From Aradus depressus (taxonomy: Eukaryota > Arthropoda > Insecta > Hemiptera > Aradidae), in contig OY759225.1 in NCBI GenBank assembly GCA_963662175.1, positions 3,545,107 to 3,609,106 of the forward strand: DNA of 64,000 bases, given 5' to 3'. The notes beneath the pieces are model-generated. The model saw only the letters and a list, made by a program, of their open reading frames with translations. It ran no database searches and had not been told where the DNA came from. Below, in pieces: positions 19,830-29,720 of the stretch; position 1 is the first letter of the stretch; the number at the start of each line of letters is the position of its first letter. Position numbers and translations under genes: made by a program.

Positions 19830-21040
19830 AGTAGTAGTAGTAACTATATATTCGCTGTGGGGTTCACTGTTGCAAGACATTTACTAGCTGTGATGTCCAG
19901 CGTTCCTAATGTCATACTAGCTGTGGGGTCCGCTGTTTCAAGGCACTTACTAGCTGTAGTGCTCAGCCCCAGCGTTCCTAACTATGTACTGGCTGTGGGG
20001 TTCGCTGTTGCAAGGCACCTACAAGACATTTACTAGCTGCGATGCCCAGCGTTCCTAATTACGTACTAGCTGTGGGGTCTGCTGTTGGAAGGCGCTAGCA
20101 GTGTGGCCCAGCGTATTTAACTACGTAGGTACTAGCTGTGGGGTCCACCGTTGCAAAACTCATACTAGCTGTGATGCCCTGTGGTTCTAACTACATACTA
20201 TCTGTGGGGTCCGCAGTTGCAAGGCACCTACTACCTGTATGGCCCAGCGTTCCTAAAAACGTACTAACTGTGTGGTCCGTCGTTGCAAAAGCATACTAGC
20301 TGTGATGCCCAGGGTTCCTAATATCGTACTAGCTGTGGGGTCCGTTGTTGCAAGGCATTTACTAGCTGTAGTGCCCAGCGTTCCTAACTATGTACTAGCT
20401 GTGAAGTTCGCTGTTGCAAAGCACTTACTAACTGTAATGCCCAGCGTATTTAACTACGTACTAGCTGTGGGGTCCGCTGTAGCAAGGCACTTAATAGCTG
20501 TGATGCCCAGCGTTCCTAACTTCGTACTAGCTGTGGGGTCCGCTGTTGCGAGGCACATACTAGCTGTGGTGACCAGCGTTCCTAACTACGTACTAGCTGT
20601 GGGGTCCGTTGTTGCAAGGCATTTACTAGCTGTAGTGCCCAGCGTTCCTAACTATGTACTAGCTGTGAAGTTCGCTGTTGCAAAGCACTTACTAACTGTA
20701 ATGCCCAGCGTATTTAACTACATACTAGCTGTGGGGTCCGCTGTTGCAAGGCACTTAATAGCTGTGATGCCCAGCGTTCCTAACTTCGTACTAGCTGTGG
20801 GGTCCGCTGTTGCGAGGCACATACTAGCTGTGGTGACCAGCGTTCTTAACTACGTACTAGCTGTTGGGTCCGCCGTCGCAAGGCACATACTAGCTGTGGT
20901 CACAAACGTTCTTAAGTACGCACTGACTAGGACGTCCAGCGATGCTAAGTATTCACTAGGTGTGGCTTCCGCCGTTGAAAGGCGCATACTAGCTCTGGTG
21001 CCCAGGGGTCCTAAAAACTTACTAGCGTTACAACAGCTGA
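19830..21040 (+). repeat. 66-bp array in Helitron 2
   Basis: Same 33+33-bp repeat as at 11690. A block of about 260 bp is duplicated within it (20340-20590 resembles 20600-20850). The repeat creates a 264-codon open frame that I do not call a gene. Confidence 0.88.
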
Positions 21041-21647
21041 AGGACTATAAGCCTTATTCCGTATGAATAATTGAAATTTATAACATCATGAATGTACTGT
21101 CGAGGAACTGAATAGCGTTATAGAAGATATTGGGAGAAAAATCAAAGTTCCCCGGGCAACGCCGGGTTTAACTACTAGTTATTAATAAAAGTCAGTTAAT
21201 CTTTTTTTTTATCCCATTGACAACAAATTGACAAAACTATGGATGATTAATTTTGTTTTTATTTCAAGAAATTGAATAATTAGAAAGTTGCAATATTCGA
21301 ACTATTCGAACTCGATATAAAATAACAAATACTATTGAACTTCTACGAATAATGTCTATTCTGTCCGCCATATACAGGGTGTCCAAAAAGTATGGAAACG
21401 GTCGAATTTGACGAAAATTTCAGTTCCAAATGCGAAAACAAAAAAACACGTGTCCAATATTTTTTTAAAAGCTATTTAACGACACCAATATCGACCCCCC
21501 CCCCCCCCCTCCCCCACCCACCCCCTGTGGGTGAGGCAGGGGGCAACTTTGAAAAGTTAAACGGGATTAATAACGGGATTAAATAATGTAGACAAAACAT
21601 TATGTTATAGAGTAAGATTGGGACACGTCAAGTAGTTGAAGGGCATC

Positions 21648-22244
21648 ATGGACTTGAAAAATAAAATAAAACTTGTTTATTTGATATATTGTCAAATTTC
21701 ACTAACTATATATACATGGGAGTACTTTCGGTATTTCTACCATCCTCAGCCAAAAGCATAAGAGATAAGACTTAGATAAGACATAACATAGATATATTTA
21801 TGTTATTTATGACTGAAGTGAGCTGAGCCTAATGACTATTTTAGAATTTCCGCTTTTAAAATATATTTATATATTTTTTATTACATATATATATCACAAT
21901 CTCTACATTAGTATATTAATGCTTTACGCCCGCTACAGTGTTATAAATTATATTAACTGTATAATGCTAATAAAATTTATACACATTAGAAATAGAAGAT
22001 GTATAAATAGTATTGGTCACCATTTTGCTAGACGAATCTTCCAGCTTATCTCCGGAAACAAATCACTAACATATGAGGCTCCAGAAGGTGAACATTTTCT
22101 ATTATCAAGACTTAGAGTCTTATCTCTTATGCTTTTGGCTGAGGATGGTAGAAATACCGATAGTACTCCCATGTATATGTATATAGTTAGTGAAATTAGA
22201 CAATATATCAAATAAACAAGTTTTATTTTATTTTTCAAGTCCAT
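21648..22244. mobile_element. Foldback element (DR-B) with ~130-bp inverted arms
   Basis: The left arm 21648-21775 and right arm 22115-22244 are inverted copies: atggacttgaaaaataaaat pairs with attttatttttcaagtccat, and cctcagccaaaagcataaga pairs with tcttatgcttttggctgagg. The ~340-bp middle is AT-rich and non-coding. Diverged relatives lie near 1690-2300. Confidence 0.85.
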
Positions 22245-22336
22245 TTGAATTATTTCACAATATCTCTGCAATAATGTCAGTTTTCATCAAGGTCATCAGT
22301 TTGAATATCTTATTAATTAAGGAATCCGCCGTTATT

Positions 22337-23083
22337 ACCTACGTGGTGAAAGGCAAGGGGCCTCACCTTAAACAAGCACCCCGACGGTGAGAGGCTAGGG
22401 GCCTCACTTAACAAGCACCCCGACGGTGAGAGGCAAGGGGCCTCACCTTAACAAGCACCCCGACGGTGAGAGGCAAGGGGCCTCACTTAACAAGCACCCC
22501 GACGGTGAGAGGCAAGGGGCCTCACCTTAAACAAGCACCCCGACGGTGAGAGGCAAGGGGCCTCACCTTAAACAAGCACACCGACGGTGAGAGGCAAGGG
22601 GCCTCACCTTAAACAAGCACCCGGACGGTGAGAGGCAAGGGGCCTCACCTTAAACAAGCACCCCGACGGTGAGAGGCAAGTGGCCTCACTTAACAAGCAC
22701 CCCGACGGTGAGAGGCAAGGGGCCTCACCTTAAACAAGCACCCCGACGGTGAGAGGCAAGGGGCCTCACCTTAAACAAGCACCCCGACGGTAAGAGGCAA
22801 GGGGCCTCACCTTAAACAAGCACCCCGACGGTGAGAGGCAAGGGGCCTCACCTTAAACAAGCACCCCGACGGTGAGAGGCAAGGGGCCTCACCTTAAACA
22901 AGCACCCCGACGGTGAGAGGCAAGGGGCCTCACCTTAAACAAGCACCCCGACGGTGAGAGGCAAGGGGCCTCAACTTAAACAAGCACCCCGACGGTGAGA
23001 GGCAAGGGGCCTCACCTTAAACAGGCACCCCGACGGTGAGAGGCAAGGGGCCTCACCTTAAACAAGCACCCCGACGGTGAGAG
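22337..23083 (+). repeat. 41-bp palindromic minisatellite, about 18 copies
   Basis: The unit is ggtgagaggcaaggggcctc + accttaaacaagcaccccga + c, with some 39-40-bp variants (cacttaacaagc). Each unit contains an inverted repeat: GTGAG pairs with CTCAC, and alternatively GAGGC pairs with GCCTC. The copies are very similar, so the array expanded recently. It is not a CRISPR array: there are no variable spacers and the context is eukaryotic. Confidence 0.93.
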
Positions 23084-23219
23084 GGGGTGGGGTGTGGGGG
23101 TCGATATTGGTGTCGTTAAATAGCTTTTGAAAAAATATTGGACACGTGTTTTTTTGTTTTTGCATTTGGACCTGAAGTTTTCGTGAAATTCGACCGTTTT
23201 CATACTTTTTGGAACCCTG

Positions 23220-23482
23220 TATATAAAGCTGCAAAAAAAAATGAAGAAATCACTCCTGTTCTTTTGTTAATTCAAGGGTTGAAAGCCATAGTGGTGTAAG
23301 TCACGTTAGGTTCATTATGTGAAACCAAAGGCTCCCACCACTATTACTGGTATACAAAATAGCTGTTCCGTTCACTTGTCTGGAAAATGTTGCATTCTGT
23401 CGGCCAGTAAACTAGCACTTACTTCACTCTTCCTCTCAACATTTATGCCCATAAAGGTTTCGTAAAAGACGTAAGTCAAGAA
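23220..23482. other. No gene or element recognised
   Basis: Mixed sequence with no open frame of note and no match to the families seen elsewhere in the window. Confidence 0.4.
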
Positions 23483-23605
23483 TGCAAAATTTAGGACTCC
23501 CATAGTCTCATGTCCACCAGAATTACGAATGAGCGCTCTGGTAGTAGGCGATATGACCTCATAGTTAAAGCCCGGGCATGAGTCATAATAACTAATATTC
23601 TCTTT
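23483..23605 (+). mobile_element. SINE-A 3' fragment
   Basis: Contains gcaaaatttaggactccca through agcccgggcatgagtcataa. It lacks the tRNA head. It lies tail-to-tail with the SINE-A at 23703. Confidence 0.85.
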
Positions 23606-24185
23606 TTCAAAAACAGAAATGTATATGATGGCCTAAATGCTCAGTTCACAGAAATGAAGCATTTTTTATATTATTTTAAGAGAACACGTAAAAAAAATAT
23701 ATTAGTTATTATGACTCATGCCGGGGCGTTAACTACATATCGCCTACTACCAGAGTACTCTTTCGTCGCTCTGGTGTACATGAGCCAAACTCTACAGTTT
23801 GAGTTCTAAATTTTGCCGATTTGCTTAATATGCCCATCCGAAGGACGACGTGCTTAAGTTTTTATTGTTTTTTTTTTTTTACCTCCCATATAAAATAGAC
23901 TAAGTGGGGTTTCACACCAAAGCCGGGCCGGGCGGAAAACGCTTGAGCGCTAAATACGCAGGGTTTACATGGGAGTATTCAAACCAAGGCCAAGCCGCGC
24001 CGGGCGATGCCGAGCGGTTTTGAGCAGTACTACCTACCGCCAATTCGAGCCTTCTGCCAAGCTGTTTCTTCCGTCATTCAGTCTAGTTCGGTGTTTCAGC
24101 CCAGTGAGTTACATCATATTGCGCAATATATTGTTTTTTTTATTGTTTCAAGTGGTTTTTGTTTTTTAATTTTTTTAATATTATA

Positions 24186-24302
24186 ATGAGTGTTGACATA
24201 GAAATATTAATTAGTTGGATTCAAGAAAGACCTCCGTTGTGGCATCAATCCGTTCTTCATCTTCTCGTAGTTTCTCGTATAGAGTTACGAACTGTCCATT
24301 AG
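24186..24302 (+). pseudogene. Start of MADF-domain Harbinger accessory protein
   Basis: PIF/Harbinger elements carry a second gene for a Myb/MADF DNA-binding protein that helps the nuclease. From the ATG at 24186 the frame reads MSVDIEILISWIQERPPLWH, the start of a MADF domain (the P-x-LW signature). After about 20 codons it crosses the deletion junction near 24240 into antisense nuclease sequence and soon stops. Confidence 0.65.
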
Positions 24303-24459
24303 TCTCGTGATCTTTATTTATATTGTGAGTCCAGTATCGCCTTCTTTCTGCCACACATTCATCATCAAGTGATGAACTATGCAATAACATCATCATCATC
24401 AAAGTTGATGACATTATTTTGCACCACGTTTCAACTGAGACTGAATAGGAAAGAAGCAC
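24235..24459 (-). pseudogene. N-terminal fragment of Harbinger nuclease
   Basis: The minus-strand frame contains DDECVAERRRYWTHNINK and then NGQFVTLYEKLREDEER, the typical N-terminal region of the Harbinger transposase nuclease. The DDE catalytic domain is missing, removed by the internal deletion. The gene is convergent with the MADF gene start at 24186. Confidence 0.72.
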
Positions 24460-24645
24460 TTCTCACTACAAGGCTAGAAAACCTACTGAGAGCGAATCGG
24501 CTTCGGTGCGAACGCAGGCAGATTCCGCTCGGCTCGGCTTCGCATCGCTTCGCCCGGCCCGGCTTTGGTGTGTAAGAAGCCTTAGGTCTCGGCCGGGTTT
24601 CGAACTCGCAATCTTGAGTTCAGTAGGCTGCTACCTCTAAACAGT

Positions 24646-25085
24646 GCTTATCTATAATCATAACAATTAACATTAATGGGCTCATCTAATTACTTTTATA
24701 ATAAAGATCAAAAGTGAATGAACAAAGAAATATATACCTATTTCATAATGCCTTTTATGTGCATGATTCCATAATGATATATTATTGCAATACTGGAGTG
24801 CACGACATTCGCTAGTAAAGCGTTAATTAACAGAAGTAAAACTTAGTAATCAAAGTTAGCTAGGAGATTAGCGGTGTTATTGTACTTTGTTTCAAGTAAA
24901 ATTGTATGAATCATATCTTAAAGCTAAGCTATCTTATAACACGTAAATACACATTTTATCGTTTATCTTTCCATGTCTTATTAGGAAAAGAATATAAACA
25001 ATCTTAATAATAAACGATATGAACCATTACTTTTATAATTGAATGACTATTATAACCTCAAAACTAAAATACTTGCAATAAATAT
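24646..25085. other. AT-rich, nothing recognised
   Basis: Stop-rich in all frames. No repeat family match seen. Confidence 0.4.
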
Positions 25086-25172
25086 TAGTTAGTTATTATG
25101 ACTCATGCCCGGGCTTTAACTATAATATTGCCTATAAGCAAAGCTCTCTTTCCTCGCTCTGGTAGACTATTC
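25086..25172 (-). mobile_element. SINE-A tail fragment
   Basis: Contains tattatgactcatgcccggg and a degraded gcctac...gctctggta segment. Confidence 0.75.
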
Positions 25173-25339
25173 TTCTTTATTCTTTATTCTACATAGTTGG
25201 AGGAAACAATAGATGTTATTTAAAAATTAATTTGTTTTTTTAGTTGGATTTAACCATCATTAACCACGATTGGTTCCTCGGTTAATTATATATTTTTTAT
25301 TCATAATTGAATTTGATAATTGTATTGTAGTTACTGCTT

Positions 25340-25785
25340 ATTAACTGACTGTAAAATATATAATGAATAACATAATTTTGAGAAAAAATATTTGGATTTA
25401 TTTACTTAAATCTACATCATAAAATTAAAAACTAAGATGGAAATAAAAAAAATGAAACTATTTTACAAAATTAAATCTTACAAACTAATTAGGTACTTAA
25501 ACTATATCAAATGTTATTTTGGGTATATATAAATAAGTAAAAGTACCTCCTTAGCGCATCTATTTCAATGTTATTTCACACCTTTTTGGTTCACCACACC
25601 TTAAGCCTAAACACTATTCGCACGTCTCAACCCAGGCCTCTCACCTCCCCAGACAACTTCGACTCGTCCACACTATTTGAAACAGCTGATCATCCTATTT
25701 TGTCCTTCATTCATTGGTTGTTTTAAAACAAAATGCGACTTCATATATTTATTTACTAATTTAGTTACTTCACTATTTTTATTAT
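25340..25785 (+). repeat. DR-C dispersed repeat copy
   Basis: This unclassified AT-rich family also occurs at 47790-48450 (reverse) and split at 51165-51249 plus 60960-61560. Shared words include ttacaaactaat, tgttattttggg, aaataagtaaaagtacc and atttactaatttagtta. No coding capacity was seen. Confidence 0.65.
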
Positions 25786-25791
25786 TTTATA

Positions 25792-26744
25792 CAGGGTGTA
25801 GCAAGTCGAGAGGGCGATACTTAGGGATCTTATAGTAAACTTAATTCTGAACAAAAAAGTTCCTATAAACATAGGCCCGCAAATGCTTTGTTTAAAAGTT
25901 ATAATAAAAAAACTGCAGGGCAAAGAAAGAAATACCTGCAATTGGTATAAGGGATTAGGGTCTGAATAGGGTTCAAAGTTCAATACCATTCATGTAGCCT
26001 CATCTGTCCATAAGATGTTGTTACCAAAGTGATGATTGGATGCTAAACGACGAAGATACCAGTTACAGAATTGCATCCTTGCTTCACCATCACCCTGTAC
26101 TAAATACTGTACTGAATTAAAATGATAGGGGTACATACGTTCGCTCCTTAGGGTTCTGTACACTTCCATATGCGAAACCTGCATTTGAAGCCCGGTTCGA
26201 CGTGGGCTTGTCGTCGGATTTACTTCAAAAGCTCTGATGATATTTTCACTTCGATTTACATTGACTCGTGGATTAATTATTCTGGTAGGCAGCTCTGTAA
26301 CACGGCCAGTTTCTCTTATTCGTTGAAAAGTAGCCTGGAAAACCCTTCGATGGGGGATCCGTCGAAGAGGGAAACGTCTTTGGTACTCATCAACAGCTTC
26401 ATCACTGTTCCCGTTACAAAAACCGTACACAAATAGAATATCTGCATATTCCGCATTCTTGAACATTCGCGGCATTTTATGCAAAACTGATTCACAATAA
26501 ATGAGATTAGTTGCATTGAAATAGAACCCAACATTCATAAACATGAATGGTATTGAACTTTGAACCCTATTCAGACCCTAAACCCTTATTCCAATTGCAG
26601 GTATTTCTTTCTTTGCCCTGCAGTTTTTTTATTATAACATTTAAACAAAGCATTTGCGGACCTATGTTTATAGGAACTTTTTTGTTCAGAATTAAGTTTA
26701 CTATAAGATCCCCAAGTATCGCCCTCTCGACTTGTTACACCCTG
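25792..26744. mobile_element. Long-TIR DNA transposon with truncated transposase
   Basis: The element has ~200-bp inverted repeats at 25792-25995 and 26543-26744, starting cagggtgtagcaagtcgaga and cagggtgtaacaagtcgaga. TA flanks both ends (25790-25791 and 26745-26746). The arms differ at only a few positions. The middle is filled by one minus-strand frame. The right end sits in a DR-A copy (ctccgtatagctggggaagt). Confidence 0.9.
25990..26544 (-). pseudogene. Truncated transposase with DUF4817-type N-terminus
   Basis: The 184-codon frame contains NAEYADILFVYGFCNGNSDE and a helix-turn-helix region ending in RRIPHRRVFQATFQRIRETG, the pattern annotated as DUF4817 in insect Tc1/mariner-type transposases. 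It ends NNILWTDEAT and then stops inside the left inverted repeat. WTDEA marks the first catalytic aspartate, so the rest of the catalytic domain is lost. The DNA-binding part is complete and open, so a short DNA-binding protein could in principle be made. Confidence 0.75.
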
Positions 26745-27029
26745 TATACTCCGTATAGCTGGGGAAGTAAAGCAGACACTTGAGTACAATTGTTTTGATT
26801 TAATGTATATAAGTAGTTTCGAAAACCTCTCGGTTCGGTTTAAAACATCATTTTTCATTTAAATGACTTTGAGTGAACATTTTGTTGGATATATTGCTTA
26901 TGAACTGACAGATGAGATCTTCCCTGGCATGGAAACTCAAATACCAGACCACTTTAAAAAAAAAAAATTGTATTTTTAATCTGTATTTATTTAATTTTTT
27001 TATATTATATTATACATATTTATTTTTTA

Positions 27030-27185
27030 CTTTCAGAACTATACGAAGTATAGGGAATGTTATGTTATCGGTGGAAAATTCTATGTACGTTTTCACCGGA
27101 ATTTCGTGTTTTCCGACAGCCTGAATCGAAAAATGAAAACAAAATGTATATGTGTATGTATGTGATAAAGGACGCCCAACGGTAG
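27030..27185 (+). repeat. DR-A dispersed repeat copy
   Basis: Contains actatacgaagtataggga and ccggaatttcgtgttttccg. At its right end a segment (caacggtagttcctgagggc) resembles 43061-43088 (cagcggtagctcctcagggc). Confidence 0.6.
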
Positions 27186-27366
27186 TTCCTGAGGGCGAAA
27201 TTTAAAAAACTATGCACGAAATATATAGTCAACAGAGAAAACAATCTAGTTATTATATATATATTTTTTTTTTTGTCTTATGTTTGAAGCTTATTAGCCA
27301 TGTTACTGTGTTATCTAATCATTTACTATATCCATGGCCCCGGGAGGGAGTTCTATCTACGAAATA

Positions 27367-28009
27367 AAAAAACATTAAGACGTAAAAAAATATTAGTCAA
27401 GGTCCACGCCGTAGATTTTCCGTGAAAACGTGGGGAAAAAATCATTTTTCATTTTCTTTTCGATGCTGCCGAAGCTCTTGCATTTGCTCCGCACTAGACT
27501 TTTTAGGTTTTTTAAATTCCTTTTGATGCGAGCTTTCTTCTGATTTGCTTTTTCTGTAATTCCGCGCATATTTACGATTCATATGAGACATCTTTAATTT
27601 TTTTGCAATTTTCAATTTAATACCGATTTTTACATATATTTTGGCGAATATTTTTATTGTTTCACTTTGAGTCCTAGTAGTGCTCTTCAAGCTCTTTACA
27701 ATGACACCCGAATCAACGTCCTATCTAAACGCGTTATCACGCTACACTAATTTCTAATTTTACACAACGCTAATTAGCAACACTCATCCGCCGGCGCCCA
27801 TACTAGCCCGAGAACGTCACAGGCAAAATAAACACTGCACAACAAACACGTACAGACATGCTCTATCCATTGTGACCTCAAACGTTGTTATCGCACTATT
27901 AGTCTCGTAGTGATTATCGATTGAAATCTGACGTTATTTTGTAACACAAGAAAGTTTGAACGGCTATCACTGTGCTTAACGAGCGAATAGACGTTTTCAC
28001 GTCAAAACT
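27367..28009 (-). mobile_element. Unclassified insert in SINE-B
   Basis: The inserted DNA has related palindromic words near each end (cgtgaaaacgt at left, gacgttttcacgtc at right). It carries one short basic ORF on the minus strand. It could be the 5' part of a larger transposon. Related sequence (acgtgttttaacgtcaaaac) occurs near 61980. Confidence 0.5.
27442..27690 (-). CDS. Small basic ORF in unclassified element
   Basis: The 82-codon frame is lysine/arginine-rich, with MSHMNRKYARNYRKSKSEES and ending SSAEQMQELRQHRKENEK. An S-A-E-x-M-x-x-x-R pattern occurs at the N-terminal region of some transposon-encoded proteins, including Helitron and Ginger types, but this is a weak resemblance. It ends in the interior of the insert, so it is either a small protein or a truncated start of one. 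Confidence 0.3.
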   Translation of the reverse strand: MKSTTRTQSETIKIFAKIYVKIGIKLKIAKKLKMSHMNRKYARNYRKSKSEESSHQKEFKKPKKSSAEQMQELRQHRKENEK

Positions 28010-28085
28010 CATTCCCGGGCGGGATTCGAACCCGCAAACCATGATGAGACCAAAGCCCTACGCTCTAGCCCGCACGGCCACCATG

Positions 28086-28540
28086 GTCCCTGGTTATTAT
28101 AGAAAATAATATCATATAGAACAGTATTATGAATGTTTTCAGCAGTACATACTGCCTCTGACCTACCTCAACAACCACTTTCCCCTCACAGAATGTATAA
28201 CGTTAGCTCATATACTATAGTCAAGAAGCCAGGAGCAAGTATTCATTTTTTTTTTTTTTTCTATTTTGATAAAATAAATGAATTGGAATTAAGCCAAGAT
28301 TGTTTTTATATTCTGTCTCAATAAAGGACAGAATTCTTTTTGTGAAATGCTCTTATTTTTGGATCGTTCAGAAATATTATTCTGAATGAAGATTTGATTA
28401 AGGTTATATACAACTGTAGGTTATCATTTAAACTGGGAACTCTCTGCCAGTTTTCTTACATTCTTGTAAATTACCTGAATAAGGAATTACTGTAAGCGTG
28501 TTCCTAAAGTTTAGTAAGACGATTGTTGGTTACTTTCACC
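28086..28540. other. AT-rich, nothing recognised
   Basis: No gene or repeat family seen. Confidence 0.4.
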
Positions 28541-28738
28541 ACCCCATACGAAGTATAGAGGAAGTTAGATAATCAGTCAAAAATTCGAAGCATATATTAG
28601 ACCGGAATTTCATGTTTTCCAACAACACCCTTTTCCAAAAATGAAAAAAAACAAAAAACTTTCTGTCCATCAACACGATAATCTCCCGATAAAATAAATG
28701 TAACAAAATTTCATATGTGTATGCAGAATCTACTAATT
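28541..28738 (+). repeat. DR-A dispersed repeat copy
   Basis: Contains ccatacgaagtatagaggaa and accggaatttcatgttttcc. A further DR-A-like part (cataattttccgcgaaat) resumes at 29090-29235, after the SINE-A, so the SINE probably inserted into this copy. Confidence 0.6.
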
Positions 28739-28739
28739 T

Positions 28740-29074
28740 AGTTAGTTATTATGACTCATGCTCGGGCTTTAACTAAGAAGTCATATCGCCTACTACCAGA
28801 GAGGTCTTTAGTCAATCTGGTGGACATGAGCCCGACTCTACTATGGGAGTCCTAAATTTTGCTTACCCTAAATTTTTTATTCACCTACGATAGGGGTATT
28901 TAACAAGTACTTGACATCGGGACCATTGCTTAACGTCCCATCTGAAGGACGGCGTGCTGAAGTTTATTTCCCCATCCAGATAAAATAAAGTAAGGACCTC
29001 CTCAGCCGGGTTTTGAACTCACGATCTTGAGCTCAGAAGGCAAGCACGCATACCACTGAGCTACCTGCGCTCTC
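28740..29074 (-). mobile_element. SINE-A, near full length
   Basis: Runs from the tail (tagttattatgactcatgct) to the tRNA-like head (gagctacctgcgctctc). It includes the B-box region (ggttcaaaacccggc on the minus strand, slightly degraded). Confidence 0.85.
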
Positions 29075-29235
29075 CGACTAAGGACGACACCTCATAATTT
29101 TCCGCGAAATCTGTAGAAGGGAAGAGGGAGGATTCAGAAGGCCATATGTAAGTCAAATATTTTTTTTAGCCTGAATTGACTGGTTTTTGAGGGGGAACGA
29201 AAAATTATTTGAATAATTCGTTGTGAGGAAGTACT

Positions 29236-29717
29236 TTGCCGGTGATTCAGCTATTTGACAATATTTCGGGACACGTCCATATTGAAACATTCAACGATTT
29301 CGATAATATTTTCCATAATATAAATCACAATGAAAATATGAAGAAAAAAAATACGTTATACAATGTTAACAACTTCCATCTTTTTACTGTAGGTATATTT
29401 TATTTTCGCCAAAATGTACCTGTTTTCAAAAAATGTTTATAACATATTTCATGATTCGTGAAGATAGTGGAAATATTCTCATCACTGTTTTCACCAATAG
29501 TACCTAACTTTTAAGTGGCTCATGGGATTTTAAGGAATATCTATAACATACTTGGTTTTCACCAACTTGTAGCACTAAGCGATCCCTTAAATGTACATAT
29601 AGGAGCACACCAAACGATTCTTCTAGAAGTTTAAAGAGAACATAAACTGGTTTGCGATCATTTCGGGAAAGTGTAAATTACATCCCAAAATATGACTTTA
29701 TTGAAAGATATTGACTG
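29236..29717. other. AT-rich, nothing recognised
   Basis: A 68-codon open frame is present but shows no family match. Confidence 0.4.
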
Positions 29718-29720
29718 TAA

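Larger units (their letters stand above)
18360..21178 (+). mobile_element. Helitron 2, complete non-autonomous
   Basis: The element starts TCTATATTAATAAAGC and ends with the CCCGGGCAACGCCGGG hairpin and ACTACTAG at 21171-21178. It lies between A (18359) and T (21179), the A/T target expected of Helitrons. The 5' region has lost the gtttgtttg segment present in the copies at 4963 and 51250. It contains the same two arrays in the same order and no gene. Confidence 0.9.
21375..23219. mobile_element. Tc1/mariner-like TIR element, non-autonomous
   Basis: Inverted repeats of about 125 bp at 21375-21500 and 23094-23219 begin cagggtgtccaaaaagtatg and cagggttccaaaaagtatg (read inward). TA dinucleotides flank both ends (21373-21374 and 23220-23221), as for the Tc1/mariner superfamily. 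The interior has no transposase. It holds a foldback element (21648-22244) and a minisatellite (22337-23083). Confidence 0.88.
23904..24581. mobile_element. PIF/Harbinger element, internally deleted
   Basis: The terminal repeats read inward as gtggggtttcacaccaaagc and ggcttcttacacaccaaagc, followed in both by cgggccgggc. Flanking trinucleotides are TAA (23901) and TTA (24582), fitting the TWA target of this superfamily. Inside are the start of a MADF-type gene on the + strand and the start of a Harbinger nuclease gene on the minus strand, joined by a deletion. It lies within SINE-A. Confidence 0.85.
23703..24645 (-). mobile_element. SINE-A, split by a Harbinger element
   Basis: The tail half is 23703-23903 and the head half 24582-24645. 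At the junctions the SINE reads aaaatagactaa on the left and ttaggtctcggccgggtttc on the right, which together restore the normal SINE-A order. The tRNA-like head at the right is diverged. Confidence 0.82.
27331..28085 (-). mobile_element. SINE-B, split by an unclassified element
   Basis: The tail (ccatggccccgggagggag) is at 27331-27366 and the head (cgggattcgaacccgcaaac) at about 28010-28085. Comparing with the intact copy at 44057, these two parts are adjacent in the family, so about 640 bp were inserted between them. Confidence 0.75.

Noticed and set aside
22337..23083. CRISPR-like look of the 41-bp array
   Set aside because: The whole unit is repeated with no variable spacers, there are no cas genes, and the DNA is eukaryotic. 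It is a minisatellite.
24369..24575. 68-codon + frame
   Set aside because: Antisense of the Harbinger nuclease fragment and the GC-rich inverted repeat.
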